From contig CM056380.1 in the NCBI GenBank assembly GCA_029718625.1, forward strand, positions 101,128,193-101,192,192: 64,000 nucleotides of DNA, in the 5' to 3' direction. Origin of the DNA: Synaphobranchus kaupii (lineage: Eukaryota; Chordata; Actinopteri; Anguilliformes; Synaphobranchidae). Of this stretch, positions 12,141 to 25,613 are shown piece by piece (position 1 is the first letter of the stretch; each line of letters begins with the position of its first letter). The translations under genes were made by a program, and so were the position numbers. A model generated the notes under the pieces. That model saw only the letters and a program-made list of their open reading frames with translations, made no database searches and had not been told where the DNA came from.

Positions 12141-12301
12141 CCTCTCAGATCTCTAATCCAAAGGCATCCCTCATCCCTCTGCAACTGTCTGCAATGTGAT
12201 CTGTACTATGTCTGACTTCAGCTTCATCTCACTCTGATAAATATGGGGATGTCTTACTAGCCAATCGTTTTACTTACACTTTAAAAATAGTGACGTTACT
12301 A

Positions 12302-12305
12302 GAGA

Positions 12306-12340
<35 letters not shown>
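12302..12340 (+). repeat. (AG)n microsatellite
   Basis: About 18 GA units within frmd4b intron 1, slightly interrupted at the left end. Confidence 0.9.
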
Positions 12341-12344
<4 letters not shown>

Positions 12345-14141
12345 CGGAAAGAGGTAGGTCGAGTACTTCAGAGAGTCTTCAGGCAGTAAGGGAGGTTATT
12401 CATGTCAAAAGTAGGGTCATGTGATGTGTAATGGCCATGACAAAGAGGTCATCACTCTGAGGCTGTGTCTAAGGGGCAGGGACTTCAAACACTGCCCCTT
12501 CACACAAGCCCCCAGTCAGTGACCTGCAGGGGCTTAACACCCCCCCCCCCCCCCAAAGCACCAGTCTCCCGGTACACAATTAGCTACTTACCATTCACTG
12601 CACACAGCTTCATATAACTGTGCCAATGTCCATCTCACATCTACACTAAATTGCTATTAAAACCCCAATGTCTGCGACAATGGTTCTGTAAATCAAACAC
12701 AAGTATTTTGACCTTTTGTTGTACTGACCAAACATAGTAAAGTATATACGTAAATAATCAGGTTCTGTTGAATGCAATAAATATTCATTCACAGCTAGTT
12801 TTAAGACCAAATTGATTGAGATGGGGCAAGTCCTTAATTTGGAACTGAAGCACAGGCACAAGCTATATGCTGTGGTACCTCAGGACTCGCACAATGATTA
12901 AGGATAATTAGTAACCTCGTGTTTAGTCATTTCACAACCAAGCAGACTTAAAGCGAAGTTCAAAGAAGACCTCCCACAAGAGGCATCCTGTGATCATTTA
13001 AAGGCTGGCCGAATGGAGATGTTTGTGCTGAGCGCGAACTGGATATAGCCTACCGAGACACCCCAGAGAGAGAGAGAATCAGCTCTGTGAATTCACTATG
13101 CAAATCTGCCGATAAAAGGACTGGACAGGGAACTTCATAATGGCTCCCGTGTGTCCCACAGGTCCTTCTCTTCCAGTGGCTTTACAAGACTCAAACTGAA
13201 ATAGCCTTCACAATCAGCAAAGCTTTGTCTTTCATTTGGTCCTTTCCAGAGTGAAAGAAGTTTCTTGTGTCGTCAAAAAAGTTGTAAAAATATATATCCT
13301 CTGGTAATATGCTTTCTTCCTGTTGCTTCTGAGTAATTGATTTGAGACTGAGGAAGAAAAAGATCAATAACTCCACATTCTGAAATGAAAGATGACACGA
13401 CTGAAAACAATTACAGCTAGAGCTGAAGTTCGCCATCCGTTTTCAGTCCGATAACATCATGACAAATGTAGAAGATCATCGAAAACCTGCCAATGAGAGT
13501 TCAAAACAAAATAATATTTTGTATTTGTAAATAACATTTACAGAACAGGTAGCTGCACCTTCAGTGTTGAAACTATGGAAAAAGAATACACAGCAGTATA
13601 TTGTAAATATATCAAAATTATCTTCACAATATATTTAAAATATACTGCAGTATATTACATTTCCATAAGGGCGCCTGGCACCAGGGAAGCACCAGTAACC
13701 CCCAGTAGCTCTGATAGCAGAGCTACACAGAGGAGGTATTCATAATAAGGCAGAACAGATGTACCTTAACCGCTCTCTCATTTCTTCTGAGTGAAGGGTA
13801 TATAATCAATGATGAACAGGACCTATACACTTTTAAGCCAACATGATAAGCATTAACCAAACATGATATGGAAGTGATACTGTGCGCAGACCAGCCGCCA
13901 GATTCCTGTTTACAGACGTGAACTACGCCACCAGCTCTGACAGTAAACAGTCAGATAACAGCCCCTAGCTGCTGTGGAATTCTTCTTACAGCAACACGTT
14001 TAACATATTTAGACCGAAGCGCAAATAGCACAGTGTTTAGTTTGAAACTAGCGTTCATTGAAGAAGGCATGCAAGAGCTCCGGTTGTATTCTCCTCAATC
14101 CGCCGAGCGACAGATAACAAGAACCTTTTGAGATGTCATAC

Positions 14142-14309
14142 CTGGTAGAGCTCTCCATAGTGGCACCAGTTGTGTACAAACCGCTGGCACGGCCTCATTC
14201 CCCGCGTGTACCACTTTCTGAAGATCCGCTCTGCCAGGTTCCACACAAAATGGCCCCCGCTGAGCAGCAGGTCCTCCGCGCCACACATAAAGCGCACGGC
14301 CATGGCCAT
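14142..14309 (-). CDS. frmd4b: frmd4b coding exon 1 (N-terminus)
   Basis: First coding exon of a FERM-domain scaffold protein of the FRMD4 family (FRMD4B, also called GRSP1, binds cytohesin/GRP1 and acts at epithelial junctions). Read on the minus strand it gives 56 residues starting MAMAVRFMCGAEDLLL and ending YGELYQ, then a GT donor at 14141-14140 (CAG/GTATGA), phase 0. The pattern FMCGxEDLLxSG..FVWNL..RWYT-like matches my recollection of the FRMD4B-specific N-terminus rather than FRMD4A. I chose the ATG at 14309 by comparison with that N-terminus; an in-frame upstream ATG at 14399 would add 30 residues and cannot be excluded. The exon joins in frame to 9308-9243 across a 4.8-kb intron. Assignment to FRMD4B rather than FRMD4A rests on this exon plus the adjacent mitf gene. 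Confidence 0.88.
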
Positions 14310-14521
14310 CTCCCGGGAGCACGGCTCTGAGATGGCTGGTACTCGGTCTCGCGGCTGATGTAACCTCAGAGGGGAGTGAGCTGGAGCAGTCTGGGTCAAA
14401 GCCCACAGGCAGCTCTTTCAGCAGGAGCCCTGGGCCTGGTCCAGCACAGCCCCACACATGTGGCAGCGTAGAGCAGGAGGAGCAGCCAATAAAGACCGGT
14501 TACTGAGGCCTGCCTACCCAC
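14310..14521 (-). promoter_or_regulatory. frmd4b: frmd4b 5' flank / probable 5' UTR
   Basis: About 200 bases between the first coding exon and the CA-rich array. GC content is higher than in the surrounding DNA. No clear TATA box was found on the minus strand. The promoter call is from position only. Confidence 0.4.
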
Positions 14522-14630
14522 CGCACACACCCTCATACATACAGACAAACACACACACTCACACAGACAAACACACACACACACATACAGACAAACACAG
14601 ACACACACACACACACACACATACAGACAA

Positions 14631-14661
<31 letters not shown>

Positions 14662-14745
14662 GACACACACACACACACATACAGACAAACACACACACAC
14701 ACACACACATACAGACAAACACACACACACACACACACATACAGA

Positions 14746-14789
<44 letters not shown>

Positions 14790-14857
14790 TACAGACACAC
14801 ACACACACACACACACACATACAAACACACACACACACACTCATACGCTCATACAGA

Positions 14858-14896
<39 letters not shown>

Positions 14897-14978
14897 ATAC
14901 AGACAAACACAGACACACACACACACACACACACATACAAACACACACACACACACACACACACACTCATACAGACAA

Positions 14979-15009
<31 letters not shown>

Positions 15010-15085
15010 GACAAACACAGACACACACACACCCATACAGACAAACACACACACACTCATACAGACAAACACACACTCATACAGA

Positions 15086-15124
<39 letters not shown>

Positions 15125-15140
15125 ATACAGACAAACACAG

Positions 15141-15171
<31 letters not shown>

Positions 15172-15267
15172 GACAAACACACACACACACACACACATAC
15201 AGACAAACACAGACACAGACACACACACACACTCATACAGACAAACACACACACACACTCATACAGA

Positions 15268-15298
<31 letters not shown>

Positions 15299-15307
15299 TC
15301 ATACAGA

Positions 15308-15345
<38 letters not shown>

Positions 15346-15373
15346 AATGCACATACACATTCATACAAACAAA

Positions 15374-15447
<74 letters not shown>
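14522..15447 (+). repeat. compound CA-rich array (about 0.93 kb)
   Basis: Alternating purine-pyrimidine DNA: blocks of (CA)n broken at intervals by CATACAGACAAACACA and ACAAACACAGACACA, which themselves recur dozens of times, so this is a higher-order compound repeat and not a plain dinucleotide run. It begins roughly 200 bases upstream of the frmd4b start codon. All long ORFs across it (His-Thr on plus, Cys-Val on minus) are repeat artefacts. Confidence 0.95.
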
Positions 15448-15451
<4 letters not shown>

Positions 15452-15456
15452 TAGAC

Positions 15457-17416
15457 TGCCACACTTCCCTGTCTGCCAACACCCCCCCCCCCTGTGGTCC
15501 TATGCGGTCGTTTTCCTTGGTGGCCACGTGAGGGCGCTGCCCTTTTGGTGGATGCTTGCTCCGCCCTGCTGAGTTGGGGGAGTGTCTGTTAAGCATTTAC
15601 ACCTGTCGTAGTCTCCAGAGAGATGTATATAAGCCTACCGTTCCCTTCATTCGGGGCTTCGACATTAATTGTTAATTGTTTTGTATTGTGGTTTATTGTT
15701 GGCTGTGTGTTCTCGTACCATTTTGGCTACTCGCCTATTTTTAACGTCTCTGTTGAGGCAGGGTTTATTTCTTACTGGCTTGGTAGTTGATTATCTCGTA
15801 GAAGTTTGGGACCGTAAAATCTCTGCTCTATTTTGCCCTTTTAGTGCTTTTCCTCCGTGTATGGAGTTTTGGGCGATTCTGTTCAGAACTGTAGTTCTGC
15901 TCGCTCTTCGGCACATTTCTTCCCATAGGGAGATCGGGTGTTTAGCTTCTATTTAGTTTCTTAGCTCTTAGAAGTATAGAGTAGTAGTTTCTCTGGTCCA
16001 TTTTTCGCCTGTTAAGGGTTCTTATTGAGAGACCTGGCGTTTTGCTTCTACTCAATTCCGTGTTACTGTGAGCCAGTAAGTAGCCTTGGTACGTATTTCC
16101 CTGTTTGGTCCTTCTCGTGGACTACGTCTCCTTTGTTGTGAGCCAGGGTTTTTATTTGTATTTGAGAGGCTGTCGTGCTATTAAGTTTGCGTAGGTCTTT
16201 TGTTGCAGCCGTCCTATACTCCCTAACTACCTGTGGGACGATTCTCTCCGGGTGTTAGCCTCCTAGTTTATGGAGCTTGTGGTATGTTGTGGACGTGTTT
16301 GTGTTTGACTGCGTGTGTTCTTAAAATAGCCTCGGAACTTTAAATCTCAGTTCCTGTTCGTCTCGTTACATTTCACCTTATTGAGAGGCTGTTGTGCTAT
16401 TAAATTTGCGTAGGTCTTTTGTTGCAGCCGTCCTATACTCCCTAACTACCTGTGCGGGACGATTTTGTTGGGAACTGTTGTTCTAGTTTCGTTCTCCGGG
16501 TGTTAGCCTCCTAGTTATATGGAGCTTGGGCTATGTTGTGGACGTGTTTGTGTTTGACTGCGTGTTTTATTAAAATAGCCATGGAACGTTGATCTCTGTT
16601 CCTTTTCGCCTCGTTATTTATTTACTGAGAGGCTAGGGCGGTTGTTCCAGTTTAAGTTTGCGTTAGTCTATTTGGATAGGAAAGTTATGGGACGACGGTT
16701 CTCGTCGGCTCACCTGTAAAATGTTTCTCCCTCCAGGGAGATCGGGTGTTTACCCCTTTTCTGCATTGGACTGCAAACCTATTAATATCGCCATGGAACG
16801 TTAAATCTTTGTTCCTGTTTCGCCTCATTATATTCCTCTTCATAGAGAGGCAGGGCATTTATTTTCATTTAATCTCGCGTTGGTCTAGCCGGTAAATGTC
16901 CGGTGCTGCCTGTCCGTTTCGTTCCTTTCGGTGCCTTTTCTCCTTGCATGGAGTTTGACGATTTTGTTTGGAACTGCTGTTCTTTTCGTCTTTTGGCGCA
17001 TGTCTTCCTATACGGAGGATTGGGCGATTTTGTGGACACGTTTGTGTTTGACCGCGAGTTTGAGAGTAGCCTGGAACGTTGGATCTGTTCCTTTCGCCTC
17101 CGCTATTACTCATACTATCATATTATTTTTGCAGTGTTTGTTGTGTTTTATGTTTGTCTTTACGCTACTCGCCCGTCCTGATTTGTCTCGTTACCGAGAC
17201 AGGGCGCGTATTTATTTCTGGCTGTTCTGATCCCTGTCCTTGCGCTCTACTTGGCGTTTGACAGTGAGCCAGTTAGTAGTGTTTGTAGTGGTGTTTGTGT
17301 TCCTTGTCTTGTCTCCTTCCCTTATCTGCGGGTATCCCGCCTTAGTGGCCTAAGGGCTTAATGATTCCCCTTGCTGCGTTTGGCTCCTCCTTCCTCACAC
17401 GTCACGCCACATTACA
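15457..17416 (+). mobile_element. LTR-like element with internal degenerate repeats
   Basis: A segment of about 1.9 kb of clearly different composition (T-rich, CpG-containing). A TATA box (TATATAAG, 15626-15633) is followed by at least four degenerate copies, roughly 210-250 bases apart, of a block containing GGACGATT, GGGTGTTAGCC or GATCGGGTGTTTA, ATGGAGCTTG, GGACGTGTTTGTGTTTGACTG, TAGCCNNGGAAC and GAGAGGC. GTGAGCCAG recurs at about 16069, 16138 and 17265. No transposase, gag or pol is present. A solo LTR with a long repeated transcribed region is my best reading; borders are uncertain because CA-rich DNA flanks it and no target duplication could be fixed. Confidence 0.5.
15626..15633 (+). 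promoter_or_regulatory. TATA box in LTR-like element
   Basis: TATATAAG, followed about 35 bases later by TTCGGGGCTTCGACATT. The spacing suits a polymerase II start within the LTR-like element. Confidence 0.45.
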
Positions 17417-18678
17417 CAGACAGCACACAAGTATAATTTGTTATGATATTTCAGTCACCACCGTCGATGGTGCTATAGCACTGTTGATAAGTGCTATTTC
17501 ATAATGAAAAGATCCTTGGTCTGGAGGTCAGCTAGAATATACAGCCTTCTTTGGTAATGTAATATTTACTTCTTTAAAACTTATGCAATGCTATTCTTCC
17601 ATATGCGCTGTAGTGACATTTATATTTTCAGATTTTAGTGCCTTGTTTTGAGACGTGACTCATCTGAAAAGGTCATTTATTTTCTTCACCCGAGGGGCGC
17701 AGTTTCCTCAGATCACCAGACATCTCCACCCATCCATCTTGTTTTCCAGAAAAACACACTAAAATAACTCATTAACAGAGGCTGTGGCTCTAGACTGGCA
17801 CGTGACAACACAGAGAAACGCTGCATTACTCTGGAATATGAAATTAAAAAATAGGTTCTTTTCATTTTCTTTCAGAATTTTTATTTTTTATTTTTTTACA
17901 GGGCAAATAAAAATAGCTTTGGATGTGTTAAGAAAAAAAAACTATGTTTTACTCCACTGAAGTGAATTCTTGGAGATTTTACATGTTAAATATTTGAGAA
18001 AGGGAGGATGCTAATTTTCCAGTGAAGCCTCTTGAGCCACGTTGTCAATTTTTTTTTTAAAAGTGCAGTGTGGCGAACAAAACATAGATGACTGGTGTGA
18101 AAAACTGAATGTGCAGCAGTTGCATTAAGCAGCATTCCATCTGGAAACAATATCCTGTTATTTGTCAGTGAGATTGAAATCTCCCTTGACTATTTTGTTA
18201 ACACTTACTAAGCGCTCCACACAGCTTGTGAGGTATCTGCGGATTGCAGCGAGGACGAAATGAAGGAACAGCTCGGTTTGGGTGAAGTGGGTACCAGCCT
18301 GCGAAGCCCGAGGAGACGGGACGTAGATCCAACGCTCTCACGAGCCGGTCAAGTAACCGACCCAGCAATCTGTTCAGAAGCTGTTAAAACTGAATCATAT
18401 CCTCTGCTGTTTTTTTCCCCCAGAATCGAGTCACAAGAATTCATATTACTGCCCACTAGAAATTGAAGAGGTGGTGAGACTCAGCAATAAAAGCGTGCTC
18501 CAAATAGTAGCTGAAGGACCAATTTCTTCATATATTTCAAAGGTTAGAATCAATGCTAATCCTGGCTTTATGAAGACAGGTGAATCAATATGGTTTGAGA
18601 GCTGCGCTGAGAGAGTATTAGCGGCTATGGAAGTAATGTACTGCTGGGTGACACAGCAGCCTCAGCACTTTATCTGTC
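17417..18678. other. intergenic, nothing recognised
   Basis: AT-rich DNA between the LTR-like element and a simple repeat. Short ORFs only (for example 18260-18466 on plus), with no family signature. Confidence 0.6.
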
Positions 18679-18684
18679 TCTCTC

Positions 18685-18742
<58 letters not shown>
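18679..18742 (+). repeat. (CT)n-(CA)n compound microsatellite
   Basis: About 20 CT units with one interruption, followed by about 12 CA units. Confidence 0.93.
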
Positions 18743-18746
<4 letters not shown>

Positions 18747-19066
18747 GCACGGGCATTCAGCTGTCTGAGTGACAGTGAGAGTGACAGCTCCAGTAGATAC
18801 AAGCCGGTCACTGTCACACAGCATATTTATGATAAGGAAAAGGCCTTCCTAAAGAAATCTCAAAAATGTCGACAGAAGTTAGATACATATCTTTAAATTA
18901 TGTTTCGCTCTGTGGAGTAAAACAGTCAATTTTTTAGTTTGGCACTAACAGGGTAAATGTCAAAGGTTTAAAGGCACTTGGGCAGTATAGAGAGCTTGTA
19001 ACCACATTAGGTCCCCTTGAGGCTGTTAAATGGTTTAACATAGTGCTCGGAGCTGAGACAGGCAGG

Positions 19067-19566
19067 NNNNNNNNNNNNNNNNNNNNNNNNNNNNNNNNNN
19101 NNNNNNNNNNNNNNNNNNNNNNNNNNNNNNNNNNNNNNNNNNNNNNNNNNNNNNNNNNNNNNNNNNNNNNNNNNNNNNNNNNNNNNNNNNNNNNNNNNNN
19201 NNNNNNNNNNNNNNNNNNNNNNNNNNNNNNNNNNNNNNNNNNNNNNNNNNNNNNNNNNNNNNNNNNNNNNNNNNNNNNNNNNNNNNNNNNNNNNNNNNNN
19301 NNNNNNNNNNNNNNNNNNNNNNNNNNNNNNNNNNNNNNNNNNNNNNNNNNNNNNNNNNNNNNNNNNNNNNNNNNNNNNNNNNNNNNNNNNNNNNNNNNNN
19401 NNNNNNNNNNNNNNNNNNNNNNNNNNNNNNNNNNNNNNNNNNNNNNNNNNNNNNNNNNNNNNNNNNNNNNNNNNNNNNNNNNNNNNNNNNNNNNNNNNNN
19501 NNNNNNNNNNNNNNNNNNNNNNNNNNNNNNNNNNNNNNNNNNNNNNNNNNNNNNNNNNNNNNNNNN
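19067..19566. other. assembly gap (500 N)
   Basis: Exactly 500 N, the usual placeholder for a gap of unknown size, so distances across it are not reliable. All ORFs spanning it are meaningless. Confidence 0.99.
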
Positions 19567-19773
19567 AATCGCTTCTATAGCGTCCAAGGCAACAGGAAAT
19601 AATGATTGTACTGCCCAAGATGCTAGAAAGGAATCGAACGGGTACAAACCACAGGCACGGTTAATCGATTTTCTGGATTAGTATGGGCAGTAGCCTGACA
19701 ATAAATAACATTATCTACTTATTACTGAATAAAGCTAATAAATAATAAATAATATTATTATTATTGTTATTAG

Positions 19774-19820
<47 letters not shown>
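19774..19820 (+). repeat. (TAG)n microsatellite
   Basis: About 15 TAG units just right of the assembly gap. Confidence 0.92.
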
Positions 19821-19821
<1 letters not shown>

Positions 19822-19882
19822 ATAGTAGGCTAGGTAGGCTATTTTACTTATTTAAAACTATTTTGCGCACACGTGCACGTGC

Positions 19883-20889
<1,007 letters not shown>

Positions 20890-21262
20890 TTCAGCGTTGC
20901 GCTTCAGGTTTAATTTGCAGCAGAGCTCCTGCCCGTGGATGGGAGCGACTGGCCCTAAAAAGGGCAACACAAAGCAGACATGGCGACCGCTATGAGGGGA
21001 AGGAAGGGTGTGTCTCAAAAAGCGCGGAGTCGCACACAGTTCTGAACAATGGAGCAGTGCGCGTAACACCCTGCGTAACTGCGCCGGTAAAGAAACGGGG
21101 GACGCCGAATCTCGAGCCGCATTGTGGCTTAATGGCAGATGTATAGAACAGGCATCGGTGGCCGACAATGACCGGGCCGTCCTCAACGTACTCGCCGTGA
21201 AAGCAGATTATTATTTGTGTCTAGGCAACCGACTGGTGTGTGACTGGAGCAGTGCGGGTCCT
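20890..21262. promoter_or_regulatory. CpG-rich patch between frmd4b and mitf
   Basis: CpG dinucleotides are dense here (for example GTGCGCGTAACACC, CTGCGCCGG, GACGCCGAATCTCGAGCCGC) in otherwise CpG-poor DNA. The patch ends in a poly-C run. It may be a CpG island, a distal enhancer or an unclassified repeat; no transcript evidence can be read from sequence. Confidence 0.35.
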
Positions 21263-21277
21263 TCAAAAGCCTAAGTG

Positions 21278-21434
21278 GACCCCCCCCCCCCCCCCCCTTC
21301 CCCTCCCCCCAGGGAATTACCCCATCCCCCCATTTTCTCGGATTTCTGCCACCACCCATAAATGAGTATCTCATTAGGCTCACCCCAAAACCGTCTGTGC
21401 ATCTCTACCCCCACCCCCCCCCCCCCCCCCCCCA
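21278..21434 (+). repeat. paired poly-C tracts
   Basis: Two C-runs of about 20 bases (21279-21298 and about 21414-21433) 115 bases apart, with C-rich DNA between them. Quadruplex-capable on the minus strand. Confidence 0.85.
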
Positions 21435-22578
21435 AATCTCCATTTGGCCTCAGGTGCAGGAGGGATTCAAATAGAGGCTCGTCCGACCCAACAATTTAGC
21501 ATTTCTTTATTCCTATTGTTTGGAGAATTATTTGGATCCCTTTCCAAATATATCTCAAATGGAAGATGAAACCAGGGCTGAGCTAGTCTCAGAAATTGCA
21601 CAATAACATTTCACAGATTTTTCATGAGATTGAGGGGGGCATTTCCTCACGGAATACAGTGACTGCATCAATGATTAAATGAGCACACTGGATTCAAAGA
21701 CTAAATGCATTTGTACATAAGAGCTATTATTATATAAAAGGCCTTTCTTCATACAGTACATGCATGTGTGAATGTGATGATCATCCACATGTATGTGTGT
21801 ATGAGAAGCATGGATTTTTTTTACAAACAAAAAACATTTAACAAAATCTACTTTTTCTGTGTAACAATACAAAAGCCCGTTGTATCTCTAAATGTGTTTC
21901 TAAATTCCACCCGACAAGTTGTATGCATCTCACATTAGAATGGAAAATAACTTGTTAATAACAACAATGAACAATAAAAAAAAAGAAGTAACCGTTAATT
22001 ATAATAAGAAAAATTTCACTCATACATATGGTAAGGTGACAGTCCATGATTAAATATGATCAATAACTAGAAGTTTGTGAAATACAAAGGCCCCTTTATT
22101 TTCAAATACATGCTGTTTGCTGAATCTTTGGCAGGCTTGAGGGGGGCACTCGTCTTATTTCTCAATGATTGTAGTTTAAACAATGAGCACTGAACATCGG
22201 ACACTATGACCAATCACTGCTCCTCCTGCTCTCAGAGGCTAAGAGCATCGGTACAGTGCCAAACCCACGGACACATTGTCACATCCCTGTCAACATCGGC
22301 GAGCTAACGCCTCACAAGACAAAAGTCAAAATGCTCTATTGTGCACCATCATTGTTGTGGCACATTGGCATTAACTCTGCCTCCATGGCTTGCCAAAGAC
22401 ATGCCTTTCATGTCACCAGAATAAAGAAACCACCATGTGGGGCTTTCTGGGTCATGGTAAACCATTTTGTTCCAGGAAACATGCCTCTTATTTCTTTGTT
22501 CTCTTGTCAATTATTTGATATCACCAGTCTAGTCTACAACCAAAGTTCTCAGTACATCTCTTAGAGCTAGAAAGAGTT

Positions 22579-22583
<5 letters not shown>
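21435..22583. other. intergenic, nothing recognised
   Basis: AT-rich DNA left of the transposon nest. No gene or repeat family recognised. Confidence 0.6.

Positions 22584-22641
<58 letters not shown>
22584..22641 (+). repeat. (CT)n-(TA)n compound microsatellite
   Basis: About 17 CT units followed by about 11 TA units, abutting the left end of the transposon nest. Confidence 0.93.
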
Positions 22642-22642
22642 C

Positions 22643-23258
22643 AGTACCTTGAAGGGTTTCTTCTCCTGACTTATTTTTCCATAGAGTTCAATAGGAAAAT
22701 TTGTCAGGAGAAACAACCCTTCAAGTGATCCATCCATATCTACTGCATATCTGGCAGCAGAGTGATGGTTTAAGGCTTGTTTGATACGTCAGATCCTTGA
22801 TGACTTAGAGCCATTTAGCCAACCATGTGTTCCACACTGTTCCAGTGTAATTTAAAGCTAAATCTAGTCCCACCCCCCAATTCCCATAGAGATCCATTCA
22901 AATGCAGAGGTTATAGTATCGCTTCTAAGAGTACCTGGAAATAAGATATCAGGAGTCTTTTGAAATCCTTTCATACAGTCATGATGGCATCACCTTTTTA
23001 CCTGTGGAATACCTGTTTACCAAAGAAGTTGTTTGAGAGAATGGCAAGAATGTGCAAAGCCGTTATCAAGGCAAAGGGTGGCTACTTTGAAGAATCTAAA
23101 ATATAAGACTTTTTTTATTTGTTTAACCCTTTTTTGGTTTTTGCATAATTTAATTTGTGTTATCTCATAGTTTTGATGTCTTTACTATTCCAAAATGTGG
23201 AAAACAGTAAAAAATAACCTTCTATGAGTAGGTGTGTCCAAACTTTTGACTGGTACTG
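22643..23258 (+). mobile_element. Tc1-type element remnant carrying half of a palindromic core
   Basis: The right end, GTGTCCAAACTTTTGACTGG then TACTG, is a typical fish Tc1 terminus followed by TA; the left end keeps only CAGTACC after TA. From 22649 to about 22970 lies the centre and right arm of the palindromic core found whole at 24385-25133 and 60687-61426. To its right is the last coding part of a Tc1 transposase (23026-23106). Confidence 0.75.
23026..23106 (+). pseudogene. Tc1 transposase C-terminal remnant
   Basis: Twenty-six codons and a TAA giving KLFERMARMCKAVIKAKGGY then FEESKI, the usual C-terminus of one group of fish Tc1 transposases. The catalytic domain is absent, replaced by the half palindrome to its left. 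Confidence 0.8.
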
Positions 23259-23272
23259 TATATATATATATA

Positions 23273-24182
23273 CAGATCCTTTCCAAAAAATGTGAATATC
23301 ATGGAAAAGTTTTTTTTTCTCCATAATTCCATTCAAAAAGTGAAACTTTCATAGATTATAGATTCATTACACACAAAGTGAAATATTTCTAGCCTTTATT
23401 TGTTTCATTTTTCATAATTTTGGCTTACAGCTCCAGAAAACCCCCAAAACAGTATTTCAAGAAATTAGAATAGTGTGTCGAAAATCAGCATTTACTTCAG
23501 TTATTTCAGAGAATGAATGTTTTAGACTGAGTGTCACACTATCATCTAATTTACTCAAAACACCTGCAAAGTTTATCTCAGTTTAGTTCAGTATGGGGAA
23601 GACTGCAGACTTGACAATTGGCCAGAAGACCATCATTGACACCCTCCAGAAGATGGGTAAGCCACAAAAGGTCATCGCTAAGGAGGCTGGCTGTTCACAG
23701 AGTGCAGTGTCCAAGCATATCAATAGAAAGTTTAGTGGAAGGGAAAAATGTGGGCAGGAGAAGGTGCACAAGCAAAAGAGATTCAGCGGATTGTCAAGCA
23801 AAGACGATTCCAAAATTTGGCGGAGATGCAGAGGGAGTGGATTGAGGCTGGGAGTCAGTGCTTCAAAAACCACCACGTACAGACGTATCCGGGACATGGG
23901 CTACAACTGTCAGATTCCTCGAGTCAAGCCACTCCACTCATTCTCTGAAATAACTGAAGTAAATGCTGATTTTCGACACACTATTCAAATTTCTTGAAAT
24001 ACTGTTTTGGGGGTTTTCTGGAGCTGTAAGCCAAAATTATGAAAAATAAAACAAATAAAGGCTATAAATATTTCACTTTGTGTGTAATGAATCTATAATC
24101 TATGAAAGTTTCACTTTTTGAATGGAATTATGGAAAAAAAAAAAAACTTTCCATGATATTCTAATTTTTTGGAAAGGATCTG
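23273..24182 (+). mobile_element. internally deleted Tc1 element with about 245-bp inverted repeats
   Basis: The left end starts CAGATCCTTTCC after a TA at 23271-23272; the right end is GGAAAGGATCTG at 24171-24182. The outer 240 or so bases at each end (23273-23516 and 23937-24182) are near-perfect inverted copies, including a stretch with TTTACTTCAGTTATTTCAGA. Between them lies only the N-terminal part of a transposase. The TA expected after the right end is missing: it runs straight into GAAGGTCTCCCC of the next element. Confidence 0.88.
23593..23997 (+). pseudogene. Tc1 transposase, N-terminal part, frameshifted and deleted
   Basis: The reading frame opens MGKTADLTIGQKTIIDTLQK and continues into a paired-type helix-turn-helix (KEAGCSQSAVSKHIN). 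After about residue 47 the family pattern moves to another frame (IVKQRRFQNLAEMQREW at about 23777-23830) and returns (YNCQIPRVKPL), so at least two frameshifts are present. The whole catalytic DDE half is deleted; the last 25 residues are read-through into the right inverted repeat. It cannot make a working transposase. Confidence 0.85.
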
Positions 24183-25611
<1,429 letters not shown>

Positions 25612-25613
25612 TA

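Larger units (their letters stand above)
9309..14141 (-). other. frmd4b: frmd4b intron 1
   Basis: A 4.8-kb intron between the N-terminal exon and the FERM start. It holds simple repeats (12074-12140, 12302-12340, a C-run at 12540-12555) and no recognisable gene. A short string at 10180-10215 (CTAATTTGGAATGCCCAATT) resembles a common fish repeat. Confidence 0.7.

Noticed and set aside
14133..14358. Plus-strand frames over the frmd4b first exon
   Set aside because: Shadows of the minus-strand exon; no family similarity and no splice context.
14458..15531. 357-codon plus-strand His-Thr frame and several Cys-Val frames on minus
   Set aside because: Artefacts of the CA-rich array; no start context, no non-repeat domain.
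18934..19681. Long frames across the N run
   Set aside because: The frame is open only because the bases are unknown.
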